Assembly: GCA_963747335.1 (NCBI GenBank)
Contig: CAVVEV010000003.1
Span: forward strand, 558,001-622,000
Direction of reading: 5' to 3'
Source of the DNA: Prado023 sp963747335
GTDB lineage: Bacteria > Actinomycetota > Actinomycetes > S36-B12 > CAIYMF01
Length of the DNA stretch: 64,000 nucleotides
Positions 26,520 to 34,706 of the stretch are shown here, one piece after another; the first letter of the stretch is position 1; each line of letters opens with the position of its first letter. A program made the position numbers and the translations under genes. The notes beneath the pieces are model-generated. The model saw only the letters and a list, made by a program, of their open reading frames with translations. It was not told the DNA's origin and did no database searches.

Positions 26520-26629
26520 CTCTCACCCCTCCCAGTGCCCAACACCGCAGCCGGGCGGGATGTTCCCCTCACGCTCACGATGCCGGGGATGCGACGGGGC
26601 CCAGCGCGTGCCCAGGACGGCGTACTCGG

Positions 26630-27424
26630 TCAGCGACCAGCGAACATGGCGGCCAGCTCACGGATCCGGACACCCTGTACTGCCCGCTCCGCTGCCATCT
26701 GGGCGTCGTGGGCCGCGGCGAAGCCAGCGGGATGCATCGCATCGCGGAGCAGTCCCTTGGTGCCCGACACGGCACCGGGCATGGCGCTCGCGCAGCCCAT
26801 GGCCACCTCACGCGCCGCCGAATCGAGGTCGGCCCGCGGGACCGCCTTGAGCGCCAGCCCGATCCGGACCGCTTCCTCGGCGTGCACCCAACGCCCGCTC
26901 ACGACCAGTTCCAGCGCGCGGGAGTACCCGACAGCCTCGACCAGCGGCAGGGTGCCCCCCAGATCGGGGACGAGCCCGAGGCTCGGCTCCTTCATCGAGA
27001 ACTGGACGTCGTCTGCCACGACGATCATGTCGCAGCCCAGGGCCAGTTGGAATCCCGCCCCGACCGCATGCCCACCCACGGCCGCGACCGTCACGACGGG
27101 GCTGCGCCGCCACCAGGAGAACGCCTGCTGATACACCGCGATCCGCGCGTCGAGCTCCGCGGGCTCCATCGTCGCGAACTGCAGCAACGAGCCCTCACCC
27201 GGGATCCCCTCCGGGGACAGCATCCTGCGATCAAGCCCGGCGGAGAAGGACGGGCCCGCGGCACACAGCACGATCGCGCGGACAGCCGGGTCGAGGTCCT
27301 CCCCGATCGCGGCCAACTCGCGCCACAGGGCCGGGCCCTGCGCATTGCGGCTCTCCGGGCGGTTCAACCGCACCGTGAGTATGCCGTCGCTCAGGTCAAG
27401 TGCCAGGTCAGTGTTCTGCGTCAT
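26630..27424 (-). CDS. Enoyl-CoA hydratase/isomerase family protein
   Basis: This 264-aa crotonase-fold protein acts on acyl-CoA double bonds. The oxyanion-hole segments are FSAGLDRRML and VGGHAVGAGFQLALGCDMIV; EPSLGLVPDLGGTLPLVE follows, as in genuine hydratases. ATG 27424 was chosen because it starts 8 nt after the stop of the small HTH gene. No Shine-Dalgarno is present; TTGACT is 6 nt upstream, but internal coupling is as likely. The specific pathway is not indicated by neighbours. Confidence 0.9.
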   Translation of the reverse strand: MTQNTDLALDLSDGILTVRLNRPESRNAQGPALWRELAAIGEDLDPAVRAIVLCAAGPSFSAGLDRRMLSPEGIPGEGSLLQFATMEPAELDARIAVYQQAFSWWRRSPVVTVAAVGGHAVGAGFQLALGCDMIVVADDVQFSMKEPSLGLVPDLGGTLPLVEAVGYSRALELVVSGRWVHAEEAVRIGLALKAVPRADLDSAAREVAMGCASAMPGAVSGTKGLLRDAMHPAGFAAAHDAQMAAERAVQGVRIRELAAMFAGR

Positions 27425-27432
27425 AGGCGCAG

Positions 27433-27657
27433 TCAACCAGCAGCCAACCTCGCCGCGCGATCGCGGGTGGCACCACCGCGTCCACGGAGCGGCACTCCCG
27501 AGTCGGTCAGCATCCGATGGATGAATCCGTACGAGCGACCGGTCATGGCCGACAGCTCCCGGATGCTCGCCCCCGCCCGGTACTTCGTCTCCAGGGACCT
27601 GGCCAGCTCGGCCCGCTGCTCTCCCGTGACCCGCGCTGCGCGTGCCTTCCCCACCAT
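27433..27657 (-). CDS. Small helix-turn-helix protein
   Basis: This 74-aa basic protein is centred on a helix-turn-helix, KYRAGASIRELSAMTGRSYG, followed by FIHRMLTDSGVPLRGRGG. This is a highly conserved short HTH family of actinobacteria, with no established function that I know of. The ATG has the purine-rich site GGAGGGGGGA upstream. It directly precedes the enoyl-CoA hydratase gene, so the two may be co-transcribed. It is too small to include a ligand-binding domain. Confidence 0.85.
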   Translation of the reverse strand: MVGKARAARVTGEQRAELARSLETKYRAGASIRELSAMTGRSYGFIHRMLTDSGVPLRGRGGATRDRAARLAAG

Positions 27658-27742
27658 GGCGTCCCCCCTCCACGCGGCCAGCCCTGGCCGACTGCTGGCC
27701 AACTATGGCGATTCCTGGTCAAGATCGCATCCTGAAACGCCG

Positions 27743-27766
27743 GATCCCATGCCGGGGATCGGGCAT
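27743..27766. terminator. Competing inverted repeats downstream of the ABC-F gene
   Basis: GATCCC-ATGCCG-GGGATC (27743-27760) and the overlapping CATGCC-GGGGATCG-GGCATG (27747-27766) are both perfect 6-bp stems. They lie just past the ABC-F stop on the minus strand and before the HTH gene, so they could terminate the former or attenuate the latter. Confidence 0.45.
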
Positions 27767-27769
27767 GCG

Positions 27770-29368
27770 TCAGGCGAGCGCGACGAGGTCCAGGTAGTCC
27801 TCGCGCCACAGATCCTCCACTGCATCAGGCAGCAGCAGCACCTTCTCCGGTGCCAGGGCCTGCACGGCTCCCTCGTCGTGGGTCACGAGGATGACCGCTC
27901 CCTTGTAGGTGCCCAGGGCGCCGAGGACCTCCTCCCGGCTCGCCGGGTCAAGGTTGTTCGTGGGTTCGTCGAGCAGGAGCACGTTGGCCCCGGAGACCAC
28001 CAGCGTGGCCAGGGCGAGGCGAGTCTTCTCGCCCCCGGAGAGCACATGCGCCGGCTTGTCCACGTCGTCGCCGGTGAACAGGAACTGGCCCAGGACGCTG
28101 CGGCACTCCGTGGCGCTCATCTCGCCGGCCGCGTGCAGCATGTTGTCCAGGACCGAGGCATCCGGGTCGAGGGTGTCGTGCTCCTGGGCGTAGTAGCCCA
28201 GCCGAAGGCCATGGCCCGGGAGCACCTCTCCGGTGTCGGGGCTCTCCACGCCGGCGAGGATCCGCAGCAGGGTGGTCTTGCCCGCGCCGTTCAGGCCGAG
28301 GATGACCACGCGCGCCCCCCGGTCGATGGCGAGCTCGACGTCGACGAAGACCTCCAGCGATCCGTAGGACTTGCTCAGCTCGCTGGCGCGAAGCGGGGTT
28401 CGGCCGCACGCCACAGGTTCGGGGAAGCGCAGCTTGGCCACGCGGTCACCCGCCCGCTGCTCCTCGAGTCCGGAGAGCAGACGCTCCGCCCGCTTCTCCA
28501 TCGAGTGGGCTGCCCGCGCCTTGGTGGCCTTGGCACGCATCCGGTCGGCCTGGGTCTGCAGGGCGGCTGCCTGCTTCTCCGCGTTGGCCCGCTCCCGGTG
28601 CCGGCGCTTCTCGTCGGTCTCCCGTTGCTTGAGGTACGTGGCCCAGCCGACGTTGTAGACATCGATGACGCAGCGGTTGGCGTCGAGGTGGAAGACCTTG
28701 TTCACCACGGTGTCGAGGAGGCCGACATCGTGGCTGATGACCACCAGCCCGCCCTTGTGGGTCGAGAGGTACCCCCGCAGCCAGACGATCGAGTCGGCGT
28801 CGAGGTGGTTCGTCGGCTCGTCGAGCAGGAGCGTGCTCGCCTCGCTGAACAGGATCCGAGCCAGCTCCACGCGCCGGCGCTGCCCGCCCGACAGGGTGCG
28901 CAGGGGCTGGCCGAGGTTGCGCTCGGTGATGCCCAGGCCGGCAGCGACTGAGGCCGCCTGCGCCTCGGCCGCGTACCCATCCAGGGCAAGGAACTCCGAC
29001 TGAGCGCGGTCGTAGCGACGCATGGCGTCATCACGGGCATCCGGATCGGTGTCCCCCATGGCCGCCTCGGCGCGCCGCAGGCGGCGGATCACGTCGCGAA
29101 GGCCGCGGGCATCGAGGATGCGCTCGCGGGCACTCTGGTCGAGGTTCCCGGTGCGCGGGTCCTGGGGCAGGTACCCGATGCTCCCACCGCGCGTCACCGC
29201 ACCGCCCTCGGGGTTGGTCTCTCCTGCGAGGATCCGCATGAGAGTGGTCTTCCCGGCCCCGTTGCGCCCCACAAGGCCCACGCGGTCACCATCGCCGATC
29301 CTGATGGAGACGCCCGACATCAGCAGACGGGCGCCCGCCCGCACCTCCAGCTCGGACGTTGCGATCAC
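27770..29368 (-). CDS. ABC-F family ATPase
   Basis: This 532-aa soluble protein has two ATP-binding cassettes and no membrane helices. Cassette 1 has GRNGAGKTTL, LSGGQRRR and LLLDEPTNHLD; cassette 2 has GLNGAGKTTL, LSGGEKTR and LLLDEPTNNLD. The charged linker between them (RETDEKRRHRERANAEKQ...) is the region ABC-F proteins insert near the ribosomal P/E site, so a translation-factor role is likely; antibiotic protection is possible but not shown. GTG 29368 has TAAACT 6 nt upstream and no Shine-Dalgarno. Confidence 0.92.
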   Translation of the reverse strand: MIATSELEVRAGARLLMSGVSIRIGDGDRVGLVGRNGAGKTTLMRILAGETNPEGGAVTRGGSIGYLPQDPRTGNLDQSARERILDARGLRDVIRRLRRAEAAMGDTDPDARDDAMRRYDRAQSEFLALDGYAAEAQAASVAAGLGITERNLGQPLRTLSGGQRRRVELARILFSEASTLLLDEPTNHLDADSIVWLRGYLSTHKGGLVVISHDVGLLDTVVNKVFHLDANRCVIDVYNVGWATYLKQRETDEKRRHRERANAEKQAAALQTQADRMRAKATKARAAHSMEKRAERLLSGLEEQRAGDRVAKLRFPEPVACGRTPLRASELSKSYGSLEVFVDVELAIDRGARVVILGLNGAGKTTLLRILAGVESPDTGEVLPGHGLRLGYYAQEHDTLDPDASVLDNMLHAAGEMSATECRSVLGQFLFTGDDVDKPAHVLSGGEKTRLALATLVVSGANVLLLDEPTNNLDPASREEVLGALGTYKGAVILVTHDEGAVQALAPEKVLLLPDAVEDLWREDYLDLVALA

Positions 29369-29374
29369 TGCCCG

Positions 29375-29380
29375 AGTTTA
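29375..29380 (-). promoter_or_regulatory. -10 box TAAACT for leaderless ABC-F gene
   Basis: The minus-strand TAAACT is followed by 6 nt and GTG 29368; no Shine-Dalgarno. Confidence 0.6.
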
Positions 29381-29501
29381 CCTGCCGGGCGGGTTCCAGA
29401 TGGCCGGCCGCGCGTCGGGCTGCCACCATGTGGCACTGGGGTTGATACTCCCCGCACAGCACCGGCACACTCGTGGAGCGCACACAGTGAAGGGGCGGGA
29501 C

Positions 29502-30464
29502 ATGCAGTTCGACGACGACAGGGTCGACACCAGCAGGGTCGACGACCTGCGCGACGGCAACACCGGTCGCGGCGGTGCGGGCATGGGCGGGGCGGGCGGG
29601 GCGGGCGGCATGGGCGGGGCTGCGGCAGCAGGCATCCTGGCCATGCTCCTGAAGGGCAAGGGCGGCAAGGGCACGATGTTGCTGCTGCTGATCGTCGGCG
29701 GCTTCCTGATCTTCTCCCAGATGGGCGGTGGCGGTGTCACCCAGCAGGGTGTGGCTGTGCCCGGCGAGGTGACCACGGCACAGGGGACGTCCGGCGACCT
29801 GGAGACGCGCTGCAACCAGCCCGGCGCCATCCAGCAGTACCCCGACTGCCTGCTCACCAAGGCCTACAACGAGACCGACGAGGTGTGGTCGGCCGAGTTC
29901 GCCCGGCTCGGCCAGGACTACCGAGCACCGCGACTGACGTTCTTCGATGGGTCGGTGAACACCGCGTGCGGTCCCGCGACGACCGAGGTCGGGCCGTTCT
30001 ACTGCCCCGGAGACGAGAAGATCTACTTCGACCTCGGCTTCGCCCAGCAGCTGCAGCAGCTCGGCGTCCAGGGCGACTACGCCAACATCTACATCATGGC
30101 CCACGAGTTCGGCCACCACCTGCAGAACATCACCGGCATCGAGAAGCAGGTCCGCGCGCTGCAGGCCAAGGACCGCCGCAACGCCAACAAGTACGGGGTC
30201 GCGATGGAGTTGCAGGCCGACTGCATGGCAGGCGCCTGGGGCAGGATGGCCAACGACCGCGGCAACGTGGCCGTCACCGACGCGGAGGTCCAGCAGGCCA
30301 TGGCCGCGGCTTCGGCCGTGGGTGACGACCGGATCCAGGAGGCGTCGGGCGCGCGGGTCAACCCCGAGACGTGGACGCACGGCTCGGCCAAGCAGCGCGA
30401 GTCGTGGTACCTGGTCGGGTTCAACAGCGGGGACATCAACCGCTGCAACACGTTCAACCAGTAG
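29502..30464 (+). CDS. Neutral zinc metallopeptidase (YpfJ/KPN_02809 family)
   Basis: This 320-aa membrane-anchored protein has a glycine-rich N-terminus (GGAGMGGAGGAGGMGGAA), a single transmembrane helix at about residues 62-78 (MLLLLIVGGFLIF) and a large domain with the zinc motif IMAHEFGHHLQ and a downstream ELQADCMAGAW glutamate. It is classed as a putative neutral zinc metallopeptidase; substrates are unknown. ATG 29502 was chosen; an in-frame GTG at 29487 would add five residues. Confidence 0.9.
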   Translation: MQFDDDRVDTSRVDDLRDGNTGRGGAGMGGAGGAGGMGGAAAAGILAMLLKGKGGKGTMLLLLIVGGFLIFSQMGGGGVTQQGVAVPGEVTTAQGTSGDLETRCNQPGAIQQYPDCLLTKAYNETDEVWSAEFARLGQDYRAPRLTFFDGSVNTACGPATTEVGPFYCPGDEKIYFDLGFAQQLQQLGVQGDYANIYIMAHEFGHHLQNITGIEKQVRALQAKDRRNANKYGVAMELQADCMAGAWGRMANDRGNVAVTDAEVQQAMAAASAVGDDRIQEASGARVNPETWTHGSAKQRESWYLVGFNSGDINRCNTFNQ

Positions 30465-30550
30465 GGATCCACTGGCAGGTCAAACCGGGTCCGCCGGACT
30501 CACGTGACGACGAGTGGCACTTGCTCCCAGATCAGACCAGACTCCGGTCC

Positions 30551-30868
30551 ATGACTGCTACCACCACCGTGGTTGACCGAACCGACGCCAGCCGCTACGA
30601 GATCCTCAGCGATGGGGAGCTCGCCGGATACCTCGACTATCGCCACGAGAGCGACCACGTCGTCCTGGTCTACCTCGAGATGATCCCCGCGTTCGAGGGC
30701 CGGGGACTGGCATTCGCCCTTGCCCAGGGCGTGTTCGCGGACCTCCGCGCGAGAGGAGCCATGGTCGATCCGCAGTGCCCGTTCATGGCCCGGTGGATCG
30801 CCAAGCACCCCGAGTACGCCGACCTGATGGTGGCTGGTGCGACTCCGGCTCCCGACGGGACCGCCTGA
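30551..30868 (+). CDS. Small GNAT-like N-acetyltransferase (YjdJ type)
   Basis: This 105-aa single-domain protein of the Gcn5-related small acetyltransferase family shows RYEILSDGELAGYLDYR, the acetyl-CoA loop FEGRGLAFALAQ and the terminal VDPQCPFMARWIAKHPEY. Substrates are unknown. CAGACT lies 7 nt upstream of the ATG, a weak leaderless -10. The stop codon is part of a strong hairpin shared with the convergent MerR gene. Confidence 0.88.
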   Translation: MTATTTVVDRTDASRYEILSDGELAGYLDYRHESDHVVLVYLEMIPAFEGRGLAFALAQGVFADLRARGAMVDPQCPFMARWIAKHPEYADLMVAGATPAPDGTA

Positions 30869-30890
30869 GACCCCGGGTTCGGGCGTCTCA
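30866..30890. terminator. Bidirectional hairpin containing both stop codons
   Basis: TGAGAC-CCCG-GGTT-CGGG-C-GTCTCA: a 10-bp stem with one bulged C. The left arm starts with the GNAT TGA and the right arm ends with the MerR TGA (read on the minus strand), so one palindrome ends both convergent genes. Confidence 0.7.
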
Positions 30891-31445
30891 ACCCACCGGC
30901 CGCAGCCACCTGCCTGTGGGCTCTGACTCCAGCTCCCCTGACCCATCGGCAGCCTCATCCGGGACATCGGCGAGGAAGCCCTGGACGTCGGACCAGACCG
31001 AGCCGATGGCGATCCCGAACACCCCCTGGCCGCCGCGCACGAGATCCACCACCTCGTCATCGCTGGTGCACTCGTAGACCGTGGTCCCGTCGCTCATGAG
31101 GGTGATGGCCGCGAGGTCGGACGCCCCGCGGCCACGCAGGGTGGCCACGGCCGCGCGGATGCTCGACAGCGAGACCCCGGTCTCGAGCAGACGCTTGACC
31201 ACCTGGAGCACGAGGATGTCGCGGAACGAGTATAGGCGATTGGTGCCCGAGCCGTGGGCGGCCTGGACCGAGGGGACGACCAGACCGGTGCGGGCCCAGT
31301 AGTCAAGCTGCCGGTAGGTGATGCGAGCAGCCCCAGCCGCGACCGGCCCGCGGTACCCGCGCCCGCTGCGGGGATCGGGCTCCGGGATCGCGAACAGTGC
31401 CTGCTGGGCGGGATCCACCACCACGGGACGGAACGGGTCATCCAC
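30888..31445 (-). CDS. MerR-family transcriptional regulator (FtsR/Rv1828-like)
   Basis: This 185-aa regulator has an N-terminal MerR-type winged helix (ARITYRQLDYWARTGLVVPS ... RLYSFRDILVLQVVKRLLE), preceded by GYRGPVAAGAA. The C-terminal domain is not a recognised metal or drug pocket. The closest family is the actinobacterial FtsR/Rv1828 group that controls division genes. The GTG has GGAGGTG 7 nt upstream. Its targets are not visible in the window. Confidence 0.85.
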   Translation of the reverse strand: MDDPFRPVVVDPAQQALFAIPEPDPRSGRGYRGPVAAGAARITYRQLDYWARTGLVVPSVQAAHGSGTNRLYSFRDILVLQVVKRLLETGVSLSSIRAAVATLRGRGASDLAAITLMSDGTTVYECTSDDEVVDLVRGGQGVFGIAIGSVWSDVQGFLADVPDEAADGSGELESEPTGRWLRPVG

Positions 31446-31544
31446 GGTCGCACCTCCATTCGAGGGCTCGCGCGGGGAAGGTCGCGAACTGGGGAGGGAC
31501 GACGTTACGCCCCAACCCGGCGGACGTCACGCCGACACGCCTGG

Positions 31545-31859
31545 TCAGACGTTGAAGCCCAGGGCGCGGAGCATGTCGCGGCCGTCGTCGGTGATCTTGT
31601 CCGGACCCCACGGCGGCATCCAGACCCAGTTGAGCCGGAAGTCGTCGACGATCCCGTCGAGTGCCGCCCGCGTCTGGTCCTCGATCACGTCGGTCAACGG
31701 GCATGCCGCCGACGTCAGGGTCATGTCGAGGGTCGCCACGTTGTTGTCGTCGACGTGCACCCCGTAGATCAGGCCCAGGTCCACGACGTTGATGCCGAGC
31801 TCGGGGTCGACGACGTCGTGCAGGGCCTCCATGACGTCCTCGTCGGTCGCAGGGCTCAT
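31545..31859 (-). CDS. sufT: SufT / MIP18-type Fe-S cluster assembly factor
   Basis: This 104-aa DUF59 protein helps mature Fe-S proteins, working with the Suf system. The signature DPELGINVVDLGLIYGV is followed by the conserved cysteine segment TLTSAACPL and VWMPPWGPDKITDDGRDML. The ATG overlaps the sufU stop by 4 bp. It is the last gene of the suf operon. Confidence 0.93.
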   Translation of the reverse strand: MSPATDEDVMEALHDVVDPELGINVVDLGLIYGVHVDDNNVATLDMTLTSAACPLTDVIEDQTRAALDGIVDDFRLNWVWMPPWGPDKITDDGRDMLRALGFNV

Positions 31860-32320
31860 CGGGTACCTCCAGTGGTCAGGGCCTGGGTGACGGCGTCCTT
31901 CCAGGCCATCCAGGACAACAACGCGCACTTGACCCGTGCCGGGTACTTCGCCACACCGCTGAACGCGATCGCATCCCCGAGGACGTCCTCGTCAGGCTCC
32001 GGCGCATCGTGGTCGGTTGCCGACTGCATGAGGGCGACGAAGGCCTCATGCGTGGGCATGGCCTCAGCCACGGTACGACCCAGGAGCAGCTCGTACATCA
32101 CGCTGGCGCTGGCCTGGGAGATCGAGCACCCCTGGTTGTCGTAGGAGATGTCGGTGACCGTCGCCGACTCCCCCACACCCTCCAGGTGGACCCGCAGGGT
32201 GATCTCGTCGCCGCAGGTCGGGTTGACATGGTGCACCTCGGCCTCGAAGGGCTCGCGCAGGCCGCGCCCGACCGGGTTGCGGTAGTGGTCGAGGATGATC
32301 TCCTGGTAGAGCGAGTCCAT
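31856..32320 (-). CDS. sufU: SufU, zinc-dependent sulfur transfer partner of SufS
   Basis: This 154-aa IscU-like protein accepts sulfur from the SufS cysteine. The zinc ligands are in NPTCGDEITL, NQGCSISQASAS and VKCALLSW, with an aspartate in CGDE. The ATG lies in the sufS stop (TGATG). No sufE gene is present, as expected where SufU is used. Confidence 0.95.
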   Translation of the reverse strand: MDSLYQEIILDHYRNPVGRGLREPFEAEVHHVNPTCGDEITLRVHLEGVGESATVTDISYDNQGCSISQASASVMYELLLGRTVAEAMPTHEAFVALMQSATDHDAPEPDEDVLGDAIAFSGVAKYPARVKCALLSWMAWKDAVTQALTTGGTR

Positions 32321-33606
32321 CACGCCGCCCCGAAGAAGCGCTGCGCCCTGCGGATGCCGACGACCAGCGCATCGATCTCGAACGGCTGGTTGTAGAGCCC
32401 GAAGCTGGCGCGTGTCGTGGCCGGCACCCCGTAACGCCGACAGGTCGGCCAGGCGCAGTGATGCCCCACGCGCACGGCGATCCCCTCGTCGTCGAGCACC
32501 TGGCCGACGTCGTGGGGATGCAGCCCATCGACAGTGAACGAGATCGCACCTCCGCGGCCTGCTGCCGTGGGCGGACCGATGATGTGCACGCCCGGCAGCT
32601 CCGCCAGGGCCAGGAGCGCGTACTCGGTCAGCACGTGCTCGTGACCTGCGATGGCCGGCATCCCGATCCGCTCCAGGTACTGCACGGCCGCGGCGAGGCC
32701 GACGGCCTGTGCGACGTTGGGCGAGCCCGCCTCGAAGCGCTGCGGCGGGTCGGCGAACGTGGACCGTTCCATCGTGACCATCGCGATCATCGACCCACCG
32801 GTGTTGAACGGGGGCATTGCCTCCAGGATCTCGGTTCGGCCCCAGAGGCATCCCACGCCGGTGGGCCCGAGCATCTTGTGCCCCGAGAACGCCATGAGGT
32901 CGATGTCCAGGGCCTGGACGTCCACCGGCATGTGCGGCACCGACTGGCAGGCGTCGAGCACCACGAGCGCCCCGACCTCCCGAGCGCGGGCCACGATCGG
33001 GGCCACCTCGTTGATGGTCCCGAGGATGTTCGACTGGTGCACGAACGAGACCACGCGGGTCCGCTCGGTGATGATCGTGTCGAGCTCGGTGAGGGCCAGG
33101 TGCCCGTCGTCGGTGAGCCCGATCCAGCGCAGGATCGCGCCGGTCTTGTCACACAGGTCCTGCCAGGGCACGAGGTTGGCGTGGTGCTCCATCTCGGTCA
33201 CGACGATCTCGTCCCCGGGTGCCAGCACGAACCGTTCTGCACCGTCGGGCAACGACGCACCGTGGGACTTCTTCGCGGTGGCCGAGCTGAACGCGTGGGT
33301 GACCAGGTTCAGGGACTCAGTCGCGTTGCGGGTGAACACCAGCTCATGGGCCCGCCCGCCCACGAACCCGGCGATGATCGACCGGGCGGATTCGAACGCA
33401 TCGGTGGCCTGCTCGGCGAGGAAGTGTGCCCCACGATGGACGGCCGCGTTGCGCGACTCGTAGAACTCGCGCTCTGCGTCCAGCACCGACACCGGCTTCT
33501 GCGACGTGGCCGCACTGTCCAGGTAGACCAGGGGCCGCCCGCCACGCACCGTGCGCGCCAGGATCGGGAAGTCGGCCCGCAGCGCCGGGTCGAGCAGGGT
33601 CGTCAC
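32320..33606 (-). CDS. sufS: Cysteine desulfurase SufS
   Basis: This PLP enzyme removes sulfur from cysteine for Fe-S assembly. The 428-aa protein has the PLP lysine in FSGHKMLGPTGVG and the active-site cysteine in RVGHHCAWPTC. EMEHHANLVPWQDL and YLDSAATSQKP are typical of class II desulfurases. It overlaps sufC by 4 bp upstream and sufU by one base downstream. Confidence 0.97.
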   Translation of the reverse strand: MTTLLDPALRADFPILARTVRGGRPLVYLDSAATSQKPVSVLDAEREFYESRNAAVHRGAHFLAEQATDAFESARSIIAGFVGGRAHELVFTRNATESLNLVTHAFSSATAKKSHGASLPDGAERFVLAPGDEIVVTEMEHHANLVPWQDLCDKTGAILRWIGLTDDGHLALTELDTIITERTRVVSFVHQSNILGTINEVAPIVARAREVGALVVLDACQSVPHMPVDVQALDIDLMAFSGHKMLGPTGVGCLWGRTEILEAMPPFNTGGSMIAMVTMERSTFADPPQRFEAGSPNVAQAVGLAAAVQYLERIGMPAIAGHEHVLTEYALLALAELPGVHIIGPPTAAGRGGAISFTVDGLHPHDVGQVLDDEGIAVRVGHHCAWPTCRRYGVPATTRASFGLYNQPFEIDALVVGIRRAQRFFGAA

Positions 33607-34373
33607 GCCGACGCCGACGCCGCCGCCGGCGTGTAGCTCGCGTAGCCGTCGGCCTCGATCTGGTCGGCCAGCTCCGGGCCGCCCGCGGCCACGATCCGCC
33701 CGTCGACGAAGACGTGCACGAAGTCCGGGCGGACGTAGCGCAGGATCCGGGTGAAGTGGGTGATCAGCAGGACGCCCGCGTCGCCGGACTCCCGAACCCG
33801 GTTGATCCCCTCGGAGACCACCCGCAGGGCGTCGACGTCCAGGCCGGAGTCGGTCTCGTCGAGGATCGCCATCTTCGGCGCCAGCAGCTCGAGCTGCAGG
33901 ATCTCGGCGCGCTTGCGCTCACCGCCGGAGAACCCCTCGTTGACATTGCGCTGGGCGAACGAGGGGTCGATCTGCAGGCGCTCCATCGCGCCCTTCATCT
34001 CCTTGAGCCACAGGCGCAGCTTCGGGGCCTCCCCGCGGATAGCGGTCGCCGACGTGCGCAGGAAGTTCGACACCGATACCCCGGGCACCTCCACCGGATG
34101 CTGCATCGCCAGGAACAGCCCAGCGCGGGCGCGCTCGTCGACGGTCATGTCCAGGACGTCGGCACCGTCGAGGGTGACCGTCCCGGAGGAGATCGTGTAC
34201 TTCGGGTGACCGGCGATCGCATAGGCGAGCGTCGACTTGCCCGAGCCGTTGGGGCCCATGAGGGCGTGGGTCTCGCCGGAGTTCACGGTGAGGTTGACCC
34301 CGGTGAGGATCTCCTTCGTTCCGCCATCGGCCTCGACTGTGACGTGCAGGTCGCGGATCTCCAGGGTGGACAT
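33603..34373 (-). CDS. sufC: Fe-S cluster assembly ATPase SufC
   Basis: SufC is the ATPase of the SufBC2D scaffold. The 256-aa protein has the ABC motifs GPNGSGKSTL, FSGGERKRAEIL (the SufC-type signature) and AILDETDSGLD, followed by the H-loop LLITHFTRIL. It lies 24 nt after the Rieske gene. Confidence 0.97.
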   Translation of the reverse strand: MSTLEIRDLHVTVEADGGTKEILTGVNLTVNSGETHALMGPNGSGKSTLAYAIAGHPKYTISSGTVTLDGADVLDMTVDERARAGLFLAMQHPVEVPGVSVSNFLRTSATAIRGEAPKLRLWLKEMKGAMERLQIDPSFAQRNVNEGFSGGERKRAEILQLELLAPKMAILDETDSGLDVDALRVVSEGINRVRESGDAGVLLITHFTRILRYVRPDFVHVFVDGRIVAAGGPELADQIEADGYASYTPAAASASA

Positions 34374-34397
34374 TGGCAGTTCTCCAGTTCTCGCCGG

Positions 34398-34706
34398 TCA
34401 GGCGACGGTCACGAAGACGGAGTCGCCTTCGACGGAAACGGGGTAGACGGGGACTGGGGTGGTGGCCGGTGGGCCGCTGGGCCTCCCGGTGCGCAGGTCG
34501 AACCGGGATCCGTGCAACCAGCACTCCAGGGTGCAGCCATCGACGTCACCCTCGGCAAGGGAGACGTCGGCGTGCGAGCAGATGTCGGAGACGGCGAACC
34601 ACTCACCCTCGGTGTGGACCACCGCGATCGGCACGCCGTCGATGACGACGCGATGAGCTGTCCCCTCCGGGACGTCAGCGACCGAACAGGCGGGTTGCGC
34701 GCTCAC
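34398..34706 (-). CDS. Rieske-type [2Fe-2S] ferredoxin in the suf operon
   Basis: This 102-aa soluble ferredoxin, with no signal peptide or membrane anchor, has the Rieske ligands C-x-H (CSHADV) and C-x2-H (CWLHGSRFD) about 16 residues apart. It resembles the ferredoxin of non-heme oxygenases and is the usual companion between sufD and sufC in actinobacteria. It probably gives or takes electrons during cluster assembly; this is inferred from context. Its start overlaps the sufD stop by 4 bp. Confidence 0.92.
   Translation of the reverse strand: MSAQPACSVADVPEGTAHRVVIDGVPIAVVHTEGEWFAVSDICSHADVSLAEGDVDGCTLECWLHGSRFDLRTGRPSGPPATTPVPVYPVSVEGDSVFVTVA

Noticed and set aside
26471..28951. Plus-strand open frame of 826 codons opposite enoyl-CoA hydratase, HTH and ABC-F genes
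   Set aside because: It is antisense to conserved genes, with shadow-like composition and no ribosome site or motif.
27770..29368. ABC-F protein as an antibiotic resistance gene
   Set aside because: The sequence supports only the ABC-F fold; no resistance context is present and many ABC-F proteins are housekeeping translation factors.
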